A DNA stretch of 64,000 nt, from contig CAIJRD010000012.1 of NCBI GenBank assembly GCA_903822975.1, forward strand, positions 682,001 to 746,000, read 5' to 3'. Under the pieces are notes generated by a model, which was not told the origin of the DNA, did no database searches, and saw only the letters and a program-made list of their open reading frames with translations. The DNA is from an uncultured Sinobacteraceae bacterium. Lineage in GTDB: Bacteria > Pseudomonadota > Gammaproteobacteria > Nevskiales > Nevskiaceae. Below, piece by piece: positions 25,618-34,314 of this stretch (positions are counted from its first letter, which is position 1; the number at the start of each line of letters is the position of its first letter). The position numbers were made by a program, and so were the translations under genes.

Positions 25618-26100
25618 ATGCCTTCATTTGATGTCGTTTCCAAAGTCGACCTGCACGAGCTGACCAACGCCGTCGACCAGGCCAAGCGCGATCTCGGCAA
25701 CCGCTACGACTTGCGCAATACCAATGCGCGTTTCGAACTCGAGAAGGACGCGGTGATGCAATTCGCGCCGAGCGAATATCAACTCGATCAGCTACTCGAC
25801 ATGCTGCGTTTGCGTCTGTCGGCACGCGGCATCGATCTGCGCGCAATCGAACTCGGCGAGGTGGAAACCAATCTCGCCGGCGCGCGCCGCAAGATCACGA
25901 TCAAGCAGGGCATCGAACAGGTCCAGGCGAAGAAAATCATCGCGCAGTTGAAGGAAGCCAAGCTGAAGGTCGATAGCCAGATCACCGGCGACAAGCTGCG
26001 CGTGAACGGCAAGAAACGCGACGATCTGCAAGCGGCAATCGCGTTGCTGCGCAAGGCCGAACTGGAAGTACCGCTGCAGTTCGAGAATTTCCGCGACTGA
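25618..26100 (+). CDS. yajQ: YajQ family nucleotide-binding protein
   Basis: A 160-residue protein matching YajQ over its full length. The N-terminal MPSFDVVSKVDLHELTNAV, the NRYD motif and the GDKLRVNGKKRDDLQ segment are hallmarks. YajQ proteins have two ferredoxin-like domains; members bind nucleic acid or cyclic di-GMP, and the Xanthomonas member is a c-di-GMP effector that works with a LysR protein. The start at 25618 is the family start; the longer frame upstream is not conserved. It is monocistronic here. The c-di-GMP role is taken from relatives. Confidence 0.95.
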   Translation: MPSFDVVSKVDLHELTNAVDQAKRDLGNRYDLRNTNARFELEKDAVMQFAPSEYQLDQLLDMLRLRLSARGIDLRAIELGEVETNLAGARRKITIKQGIEQVQAKKIIAQLKEAKLKVDSQITGDKLRVNGKKRDDLQAAIALLRKAELEVPLQFENFRD

Positions 26101-26305
26101 ATCGCGCCCGGAATGTCGGTCCTGTTTAGGTCAACGTTTTCGACGCTGCTGCGGGCCGGCGATTCGACCAACAACTCGAGGCTTGCTCTGCTTTTTCAAC
26201 CTCGGCAGTGAGCTTGAGCAATTCCGCCGAGCGCAACGCTGCTGGTAAAACGCGCTCCTGCATGAGCCCCATCTCAGCAGCGTTTCAGGTCTCCTGTCGG
26301 CGACT

Positions 26306-27622
26306 TCAAGCGTCGATTCTGGCAGACGGCTGCAGGCTCAGCGCCTCCGGCTGCGCAGGGTTTCCGGCACGCGCGCGCATGCGCCGCGTCTTGAAGATGC
26401 CCCAGCCCTTGGTCAGAAGATCCAGCAGGAACGACTTCAATCCGCTTTCGTTCGGCACCGGCGCGCGGCCGCGGCCGATGCGGTGCAACTGTCGCGTGTA
26501 CCAGGTGACCTCCATGCTGGCGCTCTCGTCGACCATGCGGATGCCGGTACGAATCGCGCGCAGCTGATGCAGCGGATCTTCGCCGCGCAGCAAGCGTTCG
26601 GCCACCTGCGGTTCAATCGCCATCAGTCGTCCGAGTCCTACCAGGTCGAGGCCGCCGCTGGCCAGCGCGGCGTTCATACCAGCCGCAGTGCGGAAGCCAC
26701 CGGTGACCATCAGCGGCACCGCCACTTCCTTGCGCACCTTGTCGGCGAAATCGAGAAAGTAGGCTTCGCGTGCGAGCGTCGAGGCTTTCGCGCCACCGCG
26801 CGCCATTGCCGGCGATTCGTAGGTGCCGCCCGAGATTTCGACCATATCGATGCCGGCATTCGCCAGACTGCGGATGGTTTCCAGCGATTCGTCTTCGGTG
26901 AATCCGCCGCGCTGGAAGTCCGCCGAGTTGAGCTTGATGCCGACCGGGAAGTCGGCGCCGACGACGCGACGGATCTCGCCGTACACCGCCAGCACGAAGC
27001 GGCGCCGACGTTCGGCGTCGCCGCCCCAGTCGTCATCGCGCTGATTGTGATGCGGCGACAGGAACTGGCTGATCAAGTACCCGTGTGCGCCATGCATCTG
27101 TACGCCCTTGAAACCCGCGGCCTTGGCGAGGCCGGCGGTGCGGCCGTAACGCACGATCAGGTCTTCGATTTCGCTCGAGGTCAGCGCGCGCGGAACCGGA
27201 AAGAACGGCGCCAGCGCCGGGCCGAAACCAATTGCCGAAGGCGCGACGGTTTCGCGGTTGAGGCCGAGAAAGGCCTGCTTGCCGGGATGATTGATCTGCA
27301 TCCAAAGCTGCGTGCCGTTACGGTTGCCGGCCTGCGCCCATTCGCTCAGCATGGCGTGACCGCTGGCGTCCTCGACCACGACGTTGCCGGGCTCGCCGAG
27401 TGCGCGGCGATCGATCATCACATTGCCGGTGACCAGCAAGCCGATGCCCGACGCCGACCAGGTGCGATACAGCTGCACCAACTCCGGCGTTGCGTGTCCG
27501 TGCAGGTTCCCCAGCGCTTCGCTCAGTGCAGACTTGACCAAGCGGTTCTGCAGACGCGCGCCGTTGCTGAACTGGAAGGATTGCGACAGCAAATTGTCGA
27601 CGTGACGAGATTGAGCATTCAT
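26306..27622 (-). CDS. NADH:flavin oxidoreductase, old yellow enzyme family
   Basis: A 438-residue FMN TIM-barrel enzyme. Recognisable segments are NRLVKSALSEALG (flavin site), QINHPGKQ, GVQMHGAHGYLISQFLSP (substrate His pair region) and DDWGGDAERRRRF. The C-terminal ~60 residues are a basic extension. The start at 27622 gives the standard N-terminus. Relatives reduce activated double bonds such as enones. It is adjacent to an alpha/beta hydrolase on the same strand (58-bp gap), possibly cotranscribed. The substrate is unknown. Confidence 0.92.
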   Translation of the reverse strand: MNAQSRHVDNLLSQSFQFSNGARLQNRLVKSALSEALGNLHGHATPELVQLYRTWSASGIGLLVTGNVMIDRRALGEPGNVVVEDASGHAMLSEWAQAGNRNGTQLWMQINHPGKQAFLGLNRETVAPSAIGFGPALAPFFPVPRALTSSEIEDLIVRYGRTAGLAKAAGFKGVQMHGAHGYLISQFLSPHHNQRDDDWGGDAERRRRFVLAVYGEIRRVVGADFPVGIKLNSADFQRGGFTEDESLETIRSLANAGIDMVEISGGTYESPAMARGGAKASTLAREAYFLDFADKVRKEVAVPLMVTGGFRTAAGMNAALASGGLDLVGLGRLMAIEPQVAERLLRGEDPLHQLRAIRTGIRMVDESASMEVTWYTRQLHRIGRGRAPVPNESGLKSFLLDLLTKGWGIFKTRRMRARAGNPAQPEALSLQPSARIDA

Positions 27623-27680
27623 GCTGACGGCCTCGAGTGTGCGAACAGGATTGAGAAAGAGGGCTTGAGCAGCAGCGGGT

Positions 27681-28634
27681 TCAGCCGCTTGCACGCTGGG
27701 CGGTGACGGGCGAGGAAACGCGAGCCGGTTCGTTTGCCAGCACGAACTGCGCAATCGCGTCTGCGATCGGCCGCGGATGGCTCAGCACGCCCCAGTGGCC
27801 ACAGTCGAATTCGCGACGCACCAGGCGCGGCGCCCATTGCTCGAGATCTTCGAACAGGGTCGGCGTAACAAACGGATCACGCTGCATGATCAGCAACTGC
27901 ACGGGTACGTTGGTCGTCCGCTTCAGCGGATTGCGCAACTTACCGGGCACGTTGGCGCGATACAGGCGCACGCCATTCTGACCATCCGCCATCTGGGTTT
28001 CGCGCGGCGCGACACGAATGCCTTCGAGCTTGAACAAGTAGCGAGGCCAGTACCGCGCCATACCAAAACGCCAGCCGAGTTCAGGAATCAGCGGCAGCTG
28101 GAAGAACGCCATATACGAAGACCCGAGCATGCGCTTGAATGCTTGCAGCAGGCCGCGCAGCGTCGGACGCTGCAGACGACGCAGGAACCAAAAACTGGCG
28201 TGGTCGAGCGCGGGTGCGGCGGTGGAGTAAGAGGCGACGCGACCGTCGAGGCATCCGCACAGCAGCGCCTCCCAGGCTTGCAGCGAGCCCCAGTCGAACG
28301 CCACCAGATGCACCGGCCGCGTCGGGCTGACTTCATCGATCACCGCACGCAGGTCACCGACGATCTGCGGGAACGCATAGTCGGCCGTCGTCTTCGGCGC
28401 CGACGAGCGTCCGGCGCCGCGTACGTCGTAAGCCACTATGTCGAAGCGATCAGCGAGCTTCTCGGCAACGGCACACCAGACATCCGCCGCATCCGGATAG
28501 CCGTGCACCAGCACCAGGGTCGGCCGCGCGGGAGGCGTGTCCGCCTCGCCCCAGCGATATACCGCCAGATCGACCGTGCCGGAGCGGATGAATTTTGGAG
28601 TCGGCAAATGCAGGAACGGCGACGCTGGCAGCAT
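27681..28634 (-). CDS. Alpha/beta hydrolase, epoxide-hydrolase-like
   Basis: A 317-residue alpha/beta hydrolase with LVHGYPDAADVW (oxyanion HGYP typical of the epoxide hydrolase/haloalkane dehalogenase branch), YDVRGAGRSSAP, and a nucleophile elbow FDWGSLQAW with Asp in place of Ser, which is the epoxide-hydrolase-type nucleophile. The late His sits in DCGHWGVLSHP. A GAGGGG ribosome site supports the ATG at 28634. An Asp nucleophile suggests epoxide hydrolysis or dehalogenation rather than esterase activity; this is inferred from the motif. Confidence 0.9.
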   Translation of the reverse strand: MLPASPFLHLPTPKFIRSGTVDLAVYRWGEADTPPARPTLVLVHGYPDAADVWCAVAEKLADRFDIVAYDVRGAGRSSAPKTTADYAFPQIVGDLRAVIDEVSPTRPVHLVAFDWGSLQAWEALLCGCLDGRVASYSTAAPALDHASFWFLRRLQRPTLRGLLQAFKRMLGSSYMAFFQLPLIPELGWRFGMARYWPRYLFKLEGIRVAPRETQMADGQNGVRLYRANVPGKLRNPLKRTTNVPVQLLIMQRDPFVTPTLFEDLEQWAPRLVRREFDCGHWGVLSHPRPIADAIAQFVLANEPARVSSPVTAQRASG

Positions 28635-29012
28635 GAATCCCCTCGGCGCCGCTGCGTGGCGGCATTTGATCACTATTCAGCCGCCTTTCGGCGCGCTTGC
28701 TCGCTGTAACTGTACCAGCGATTGATGTCAACAAGTCAAAGGCAGGCGTCTGCGGTGTTGGCTCTAAAAGGTAATAGCGCCCTCGCCGCCCAGCATTGCC
28801 ACACTGTGTCAGTCGCTTACCGGCAAGGCATTGGCCACGCAGCGCGATGTCGCGGCGCGCCTGTCAGCGTGCATGCGCATTTTGCGCCTGGGTGCCGCGC
28901 GCGCTCGAAAGATGAGTTCGATGAGTTCGATGAGTTCGATCGCCTCGTATCGCGCGAGGCCGAATCGACCGAACGAGTCGAACCGCACTGCAGCCATGTT
29001 GAGGACAACGAT
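28635..29012. other. Intergenic stretch with 9-bp repeat
   Basis: No gene is supported between two minus-strand hydrolase genes. A 9-bp repeat (28911-28937) is the only recognisable element; frames crossing it encode SNS runs and are artefacts. Confidence 0.5.
28911..28937. repeat. 9-bp tandem repeat
   Basis: Three perfect copies of GATGAGTTC, about 75 bp downstream of the minus-strand hydrolase stop at 29013. Confidence 0.9.
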
Positions 29013-29891
29013 CTACGACCGTGGCGACGTCAACTGCCGATCGAGAAAGTCGGCACCTCGCTGCACCGCCGCGCCATCCATCAGGAACGCGGTGATGTGG
29101 CCGAGACCGCGCATCAGGTACAGCTCGTTGACCACGCCCGCATCCTGCAAGGCGCGCTGATAGTCGATCGCCTGATCGGGCGGCACCAGCCAATCGACGG
29201 CGCCGTGATACAGGAACACCGGCGCCTGTCCGGCCCGGACATTCGCAGCCGGCGAAGATTCGCGAAAGATCGGCGAATGCTCGCGCCAGCGTTCGCCGAG
29301 AAACGCCGGCACCAATGTGCCGCCGTGGAATTTGCGCAGGTCTGCCGGCGTGCCGCCCGCGACGACCGCAGCCACGCGAGCGCCTGCGTCATACAAGCGG
29401 TCGCCGGGCTGCAAACTGCCGAGCAGCGCGGCCAGATGCGCGCCGGCCGAGTAACCCCAGGCGGCGATGCGCGAGGGATCGATCCCGTAGCTCGCCGCAT
29501 TCGCGCGCATCCAGCGCAGCGCTTGCTGCATGTCCTGTAGCTGGGCCGGGAAGAGCGCCGCCGGCACCAAACGGTAGGTCGCATTCACCACCACGTAGCC
29601 GCGCGCGGCTACTCGCCGCGCCTGCGACGCGGTCTGCGCCACATCACCGCTGTTCCAGCCGCCGCCGTGAATCATCAGCACGGCGGGCAGCGGTCCTGGC
29701 TTTGTTGGAAGGTAGACGTCCGCCCGCAGCGGCACGTCGTCGGTGCCGCCATAGCGGCAATCGCGGATCACCTGAACCCTGTGTGATCGGCGAACACCGC
29801 GCCACTGAGCAGGCCGGCCCTGGTGGCTCGCAAACAGCGCGAACACGGCGCCGAGTGGCCGAAACAGGATTGAGAGAATTTGCAGAATCAT
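29013..29891 (-). CDS. Alpha/beta hydrolase, BD-FAE/lipase type
   Basis: A 292-residue hydrolase with an N-terminal hydrophobic segment (MILQILSILFRPLGAVFALF) that is a signal anchor or signal peptide, the HGGGW oxyanion motif, nucleophile elbow GYSAGAH, and a C-terminal GLGHITAF His. This is the hormone-sensitive-lipase/carboxylesterase group, also annotated BD-FAE. The start at 29891 is chosen as the first Met before the hydrophobic segment; a longer frame reaches 30020. Probably a cell-envelope esterase. No neighbour indicates a substrate. Confidence 0.9.
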   Translation of the reverse strand: MILQILSILFRPLGAVFALFASHQGRPAQWRGVRRSHRVQVIRDCRYGGTDDVPLRADVYLPTKPGPLPAVLMIHGGGWNSGDVAQTASQARRVAARGYVVVNATYRLVPAALFPAQLQDMQQALRWMRANAASYGIDPSRIAAWGYSAGAHLAALLGSLQPGDRLYDAGARVAAVVAGGTPADLRKFHGGTLVPAFLGERWREHSPIFRESSPAANVRAGQAPVFLYHGAVDWLVPPDQAIDYQRALQDAGVVNELYLMRGLGHITAFLMDGAAVQRGADFLDRQLTSPRS

Positions 29892-30147
29892 ATTCAGACT
29901 AATGGTGCGGAATAAGGCGGGCGCGAGCGAGCAGCGTGGTGTATCCGTCACTGCTACGTGACAGAGCACGATGCGGTTGCATAGCGAGTGGATTGCGAGC
30001 TTGTTCGGACCGCGTTGCAAGACTACGGCTGCGGCTCACAGGATAAGGGCGCGTGCTTGCGCGGTGTCGCCCCGCCAGCCCCCACGCGGGATCGTTTCCG
30101 CCGTTCACCGGTCGTAATGCAGCACACTCACCCTGGAGAGCATTTCG

Positions 30148-30639
30148 ATGCCGATGCAACTGGAAGGATCTTGCCACTGCCGCGCAGTGCGCTTCCGGGT
30201 CAACAGCAGCGCACCGTATCCATACCAGCTGTGCTACTGCTCGATCTGCCGCAAGACGGCCGGGAGCGGTGGATATGGAATCAATTTGCTGGCGGATGCC
30301 GCATCGCTCGAATGCGATGACGACGGCGCCAAGAAAGTGATGCATGCCACGCTCCATGTGCAGGGTCGCATCGAGTTGAGCAGCGCAGAGCGGCATTTCT
30401 GTGGACGCTGCGGAAGTGCCTTATGGCTGTACTCGCCGGAATGGCCGCTTTTACTGCACCCACATGCGTCGGCGATCGATACCGAACTGCCGGTGCCGCC
30501 CGCGCGATTGCACATGATGCTCGGCTCGAAAGCGAGTTGGGTGCAAGCGCAAATCGGCGAGCGCGATGCGCAGTTCGAAGCCTATCCGGAACACTCGATC
30601 GAAGACTGGCATCGCGCCCGCGGACTCTGGATCGACTGA
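30148..30639 (+). CDS. GFA family zinc-binding protein
   Basis: A 163-residue protein of the glutathione-dependent formaldehyde-activating (GFA/Mss4-like) fold. Zinc ligands are visible as CHCRAV (about residue 9), CYCSICRKTAG (about 29) and HFCGRCGS (about 83). GFA proteins catalyse or assist glutathione adduct formation with formaldehyde, though most members are uncharacterised. The ATG at 30148 has GGAG upstream. It stands alone upstream of a PPOX-type stress protein. Confidence 0.88.
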   Translation: MPMQLEGSCHCRAVRFRVNSSAPYPYQLCYCSICRKTAGSGGYGINLLADAASLECDDDGAKKVMHATLHVQGRIELSSAERHFCGRCGSALWLYSPEWPLLLHPHASAIDTELPVPPARLHMMLGSKASWVQAQIGERDAQFEAYPEHSIEDWHRARGLWID

Positions 30640-30773
30640 AGTCCTCTACGCGGAAGTCCGCACTGCAAACCGCGCTTCGCGGCTCAGCGCGAAGTGAATT
30701 GGATCGCAGTACGGCGGAACTTTGACCGCGCGAGTGTTTCTGAAGAAGACGCGTATTCATGGAGGAAACGCCA

Positions 30774-31268
30774 ATGGCAGACCGCAAGACCGAACTCACC
30801 GAGTTGCGCAAACTGGTCGACCGCATGAAGGTCGGCATGCTGACAACATTGGACGGCGACAAGCTGCGCAGCCGACCGCTACACACGCGCGAATTCGATG
30901 CCGATGGGAACCTGTGGTTCTTCGTCAGCGCGTCGTCGCCGAAGGTGGCCGAACTGGATTTCGATCACGGCGAAGTCAATCTCAGCTACGCCGATCCGAG
31001 CAAGTACGACTTCGTGTCGATCAGCGGCCGTGCGACGCTGGTGCGCGACCGCGTGAAGATGGAATCGCTGTGGACCAAGATGATCGAGGTCTGGTTTCCG
31101 CAAGGCATCAAGGATCCCGATCTCGCCCTGCTCCAAGTCAAAGTCGAGAGCGCCGAATACTGGGAATCGCCGGGCAGCGCAGTGGTGCGGCTGCTGGCGG
31201 TGACCAAGGCGCTGTTGACCGGCGACGCATCGAGCCTAGGCACGGATCGCAAGCTGCAGATCAACTGA
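30774..31268 (+). CDS. PPOX-type general stress protein
   Basis: A 164-residue protein of the pyridoxamine-5'-phosphate-oxidase-like split-barrel fold, closest in pattern to general stress protein 26. Segments MLTTLDGDKLRSRPLHTREF and NLWFFVSASSPKVAEL are typical. The start at 30774 is preceded by GGAGGA and preferred over the ATG at 30759. Members bind FMN, FAD or F420; the substrate is unknown and a role in oxidative or general stress is inferred. Confidence 0.88.
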   Translation: MADRKTELTELRKLVDRMKVGMLTTLDGDKLRSRPLHTREFDADGNLWFFVSASSPKVAELDFDHGEVNLSYADPSKYDFVSISGRATLVRDRVKMESLWTKMIEVWFPQGIKDPDLALLQVKVESAEYWESPGSAVVRLLAVTKALLTGDASSLGTDRKLQIN

Positions 31269-31306
31269 CTGCGGAAGCCTCATCGATCAGTGAATCGATC
31301 TCAGGT

Positions 31307-31331
31307 CGCAGTTCGACGCAGTTCGACGCAG
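31307..31331. repeat. 10-bp tandem repeat
   Basis: Two and a half copies of CGCAGTTCGA lie 39 bases after the stop of the PPOX-type gene. Confidence 0.8.
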
Positions 31332-31471
31332 GAGGTCACGGCGGAATCATGATGATGCCCGCCTGTAGGACGGCATCCGCGCCGCTACAGCGGAAATGCA
31401 TTCAAGCATGCCGACCGTCGTCGCAATGCGGTGCGCACCGAGACGCGCGTCGATCATCGTCGCGTGAACTG

Positions 31472-31523
31472 GGTACGCCAGTCTGGTGCTTTGCCTAGGT
31501 ACGCCGGTCTGGTGCTTTGGCTA
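31472..31523. repeat. 26-bp direct duplication
   Basis: Two adjacent 26-bp copies beginning GGTACGCC and ending TTTGSCTA differ at only two positions. They lie about 50 bp beyond the minus-strand quinone-reductase stop. Confidence 0.9.
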
Positions 31524-31575
31524 GATCGTTGAACGCAGCACACGTCGCCCGACTTAAGCTGCGCGCGCGGCGCAA

Positions 31576-32289
31576 TCACCCCGCAGCAGGCGCCAACGGC
31601 TTCAAGGTATCGTCGTAACCTGCCATCTGAGGCATCGGCAGCGGCACCAGCGTGTCGATCTGCGCCAGTGTTTCGCGCCAGCGCGCCATGATGGCGTCGC
31701 GCTCCGGTGCCGGCAGGTACGGCACATGCCAGGCAGCGAATGGCGGCAGCACGCTGAAGCCCACATAGGCCAGCGAGCCCTGCAGCAGCGGACGCAGCAT
31801 GGTGTTGAAGTCGCCATGAATGGCATCGCTGCCGAACATGTGTTCGCGACCGCCGAGCGTGACCGCGACCAGCGCCTTCTTTCCCTTCATGCCGCCGCGA
31901 TCGTAGATACGACGACCGCCGTAAAACAGGCCGGAAACGAACACGCGATCGATCCAGCCTTTCATCATCGCCGGCAGTGCAAACCAGTAGAGCGGGAACG
32001 TGAGAATCAGCAGATCGCAGCGCTGGATTTTTTCGATCTCGGCGCGGATATCCGCCGGCAGGCTTGCGGTATCCACCGCGTGGCGCTGCTCCAGCGCATA
32101 GCGCAGGTAGTCCGGATCCTTGCGGATGCTGAAGTCATCAGCGCTCGCGACCGGATTGAAGCGCTGCGCATGCAGATCCGAAATTTCCACGGTGTGACCC
32201 GCAGCGACGAGTACCTCGCGTGCGGTATCCCGCATCGAGGTGCAGAACGATTGCGGCTCGGGATGGGCGTGGACGATTAAGACGTTCAT
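31576..32289 (-). CDS. NAD(P)H quinone oxidoreductase, flavodoxin fold
   Basis: A 237-residue member of the NQO1/WrbA-like flavodoxin-fold family. Features are LIVHAHPEPQSF at the N-terminus (FMN/FAD phosphate site), LTFPLYWFALPAMMKGWIDRVF (flavin ring site) and LGGREHMFG. The start at 32289 is the family start. It should reduce quinones or azo compounds by two-electron transfer using NAD(P)H in the cytosol. It is monocistronic, with an unusual GC-rich hairpin about 70 bp upstream. Confidence 0.92.
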   Translation of the reverse strand: MNVLIVHAHPEPQSFCTSMRDTAREVLVAAGHTVEISDLHAQRFNPVASADDFSIRKDPDYLRYALEQRHAVDTASLPADIRAEIEKIQRCDLLILTFPLYWFALPAMMKGWIDRVFVSGLFYGGRRIYDRGGMKGKKALVAVTLGGREHMFGSDAIHGDFNTMLRPLLQGSLAYVGFSVLPPFAAWHVPYLPAPERDAIMARWRETLAQIDTLVPLPMPQMAGYDDTLKPLAPAAG

Positions 32290-32792
32290 GGCGATTCGAA
32301 TTGCGTTCAGGGAATGAAGACCAGCAGGGCTGGCGGGGTGCGGGCGTCGGTGCAGTGCCGCGGCGCCCGGCATTCTGGCACGCCGGGCGCCGCAGACGGC
32401 GGGGTGTTTTCGATTGGTGCCAACTGCCCGGCTCGGCGCCAACTGGTCGTAAGGAAGTAGCCATGCTCCGCACTCAGCGTTTCGCCGTCGCCAGCCAGAG
32501 GCAATTCATGCCGGATTCGAACGCAAGACCCGATGCGTAGCTTTTTCAGTACCGCGTAAGAATTTCCGGAACCGGTGTCGCGATGAATTCCGCATGCCGC
32601 CGTTCGGTCGCGGGTCGCGGCCTTCAAGCGTTCTGTCGAGCACAACTTTAAGTGTTCACAATCATCGATTTAATGATCGTCTGCCGGCGCCCCCTTGCGC
32701 GCCGTCTGCGTCGGCACAAGCCATGCGCCTATTCATTCGCGAGACCGGAATGGGATCCGGTCGGGAACCAGCGATTCATCAGGAAAGCGATC
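32290..32792. other. Divergent intergenic stretch
   Basis: About 500 bp between the quinone reductase and a small exported protein. Apart from the hairpin at 32360-32393 no element is recognised; it should contain both promoters. Confidence 0.5.
32360..32393. promoter_or_regulatory. GC-rich inverted repeat upstream of quinone reductase
   Basis: A perfect 12-bp inverted repeat (GCGGCGCCCGGC / GCCGGGCGCCGC) with a 10-nt loop. It lies 71 bp upstream of the quinone reductase start and could be an operator or a 5'-leader hairpin. Confidence 0.4.
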
Positions 32793-33206
32793 ATGGGCAA
32801 CATCGATTCCGCACCGCAGACACAACACTCGACGGCAACGCAGGGCGCTGTTGCAGCCTGTCAGCCCCACGCGGCGATCGACCTCGCCTTTCTGATGCGC
32901 CTCGGCGGCATGTTGCTGGTCGCCGCGATGCTCTCGGCGATTCCACAACTGGCGCATGCCGACCGCGTGGACTACCCCGCCTCCGCTGAAACCTGCCAGC
33001 GCAACTTGCGCGGCTTGATCGATCAGACGCGCGACTCCGCCACCAAGGTGGTGTTTGCACAAGCTTCCGCATCGTCGCGCAGCGCGACGATCTTCGTCGC
33101 CGACGGCCAGGTGCGCATCGCCTGCGACGACGTGCGCCATCGCATGTCGATTACACGAACAGTGAATGGCGAGCCCAACGCTGAACCCGTCATCGTCAAT
33201 CAGTAG
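32793..33206 (+). CDS. Small exported protein, unknown function
   Basis: A 137-residue protein whose hydrophobic segment (about residues 32-51, LAFLMRLGGMLLVAAMLSA) ends in a likely signal cleavage site after AHA. The mature part (about 85 residues) has two cysteines that could pair (ETCQRN and RIACDD). AGGAAAG precedes the ATG at 32793; the long N-region before the hydrophobic core is unusual for a signal peptide. No family is recognised. It heads a run of four small plus-strand genes. Confidence 0.65.
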   Translation: MGNIDSAPQTQHSTATQGAVAACQPHAAIDLAFLMRLGGMLLVAAMLSAIPQLAHADRVDYPASAETCQRNLRGLIDQTRDSATKVVFAQASASSRSATIFVADGQVRIACDDVRHRMSITRTVNGEPNAEPVIVNQ

Positions 33207-33265
33207 TAGCGGCGTCACGACAGCAGCAGCGCTAAGTTTTCCACTCATCAACCAGGGAAGCGAAG

Positions 33266-33730
33266 ATGAACACGAAAGACGCGGCATACCAGTCTCTGCG
33301 CCAGGAACAGGCTCGCGTACAAGCCGTTGCCACGCGCATCGCTCAGTTGCGCGCCGCGCACGGACAATCGGCCTCCTTGCGCGGCACTGCGGCAAGGCTC
33401 GGGCTTTTGCAGGATGTTTACGAACGGTTCGAAAGCATCGCACTGCCGAAGGGTGAGTTCGGTCGCGTCTCGATCACGCCCTCGTCGGATCGCGAAGCGG
33501 AACTGTGCTGCGCGATCGACGAGGCACTCGAACAGGTCGCACAGGCCGATCCGAAATCGAATCGCTGGGACATTCAGCTGCAAGCCGCGATGGAACTGAT
33601 CGAAGACTTCGCAGTGCATCAGCTGGCCAATCTGGAATCGGTGCTGAAGTACGGGGCGCGCGCAGCACCCGCGCCGCGAACGGTCGGCGCCGTGCAGGAA
33701 GCTGCCGAGCAGCATCGCGCCGCCGCCTGA
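33266..33730 (+). CDS. Helical cytosolic protein, unknown function
   Basis: A 154-residue, mainly helical acidic protein without signal peptide or membrane segment. It starts MNTKDAAYQSLRQEQARVQ and ends in an Ala/Pro-rich tail. The start follows GGGAAGCGAAG. No family is recognised. It lies between a small exported protein and a 25-residue membrane peptide, all on the same strand. The stop codon overlaps the first unit of a heptamer repeat array. Confidence 0.65.
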   Translation: MNTKDAAYQSLRQEQARVQAVATRIAQLRAAHGQSASLRGTAARLGLLQDVYERFESIALPKGEFGRVSITPSSDREAELCCAIDEALEQVAQADPKSNRWDIQLQAAMELIEDFAVHQLANLESVLKYGARAAPAPRTVGAVQEAAEQHRAAA

Positions 33731-33785
33731 TCACCCATCACCGATCACCGATCACCGATAACTGATAACTGATAACTGATAACCA
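33730..33785. repeat. Heptanucleotide tandem repeat
   Basis: Eight consecutive 7-bp units of the form ATMACYG: four ATCACCS-type then four ATAACTG-type. It begins at the last base of the upstream stop codon and ends 16 bases before the ribosome site of the 25-codon gene. Confidence 0.9.
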
Positions 33786-33814
33786 AAACCACCGTCGAGA
33801 GAGGAGAAACCCGG

Positions 33815-33892
33815 ATGCGAGGACTATTGCTTTGGGCCGTTGGCCTGCCGATTCCCGTAATCATTCTGCTGTACATCTTCCACGTGATCTAA
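33815..33892 (+). CDS. 25-residue membrane peptide
   Basis: A 26-codon ORF with a strong ribosome site (GAGAGGAGAAA, about ten bases upstream). The product begins MRGLLLWAVGLPIPVI and is a single hydrophobic helix with a central Pro-Ile-Pro and no charged residue after Arg2. It resembles the very small single-helix membrane proteins seen in many proteobacteria that often go unannotated. Its function is unknown. Confidence 0.7.
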   Translation: MRGLLLWAVGLPIPVIILLYIFHVI

Positions 33893-33993
33893 GCGCTCCC
33901 AAGCCACGCGCCGGTCGTCCCGCGTGCCAGCCAGCGCTACCAGAGCGGTAGCGCGGACGGCGCTAGATCAGGTTCCTCATCAGGAGAATTGTT

Positions 33994-34197
33994 ATGCAAG
34001 TTTCCAGAACCACCATGTCGACCCGCGTCAACCCCGCACAGCGCATCCACCTGATTGCGGAACTCGCGTGCTCGCTGGCGCGGTCGTGCCCGTTCTCCAG
34101 AGATCCAAGCTGGTTCTGGAGTCTGGCCGAGGCCGAGATTGCAGAGTCGGTCGAGGTACTGGGCGAGCCGACGTCGGCAAACGAACGCAGCCACTGA
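33994..34197 (+). CDS. Small protein, unknown function
   Basis: A 67-residue ORF with a good ribosome site (AGGAGAATTGTT before ATG). The product has two cysteines and a Trp-rich centre (FSRDPSWFWSLAEAEIAES). No family is recognised. It closes the run of four small genes and may be stress related by association only. Confidence 0.55.
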   Translation: MQVSRTTMSTRVNPAQRIHLIAELACSLARSCPFSRDPSWFWSLAEAEIAESVEVLGEPTSANERSH

Positions 34198-34314
34198 ACC
34201 TCCCGGCCCGGCGACTGATATCGCGGGCAGTTGAATTCGCAGCAGCGCATCGCTGCGTACGCGCGCGCCGCTCCGATGGCGCTGCAGCCCGTAGACACGG
34301 TCGACCGCAGTGAC

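Larger units (their letters stand above)
31269..31575. other. Intergenic stretch with two repeat types
   Basis: No gene is supported. Two short tandem duplications are present, a 10-bp unit at 31307-31331 and a 26-bp unit at 31472-31523. Confidence 0.5.
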
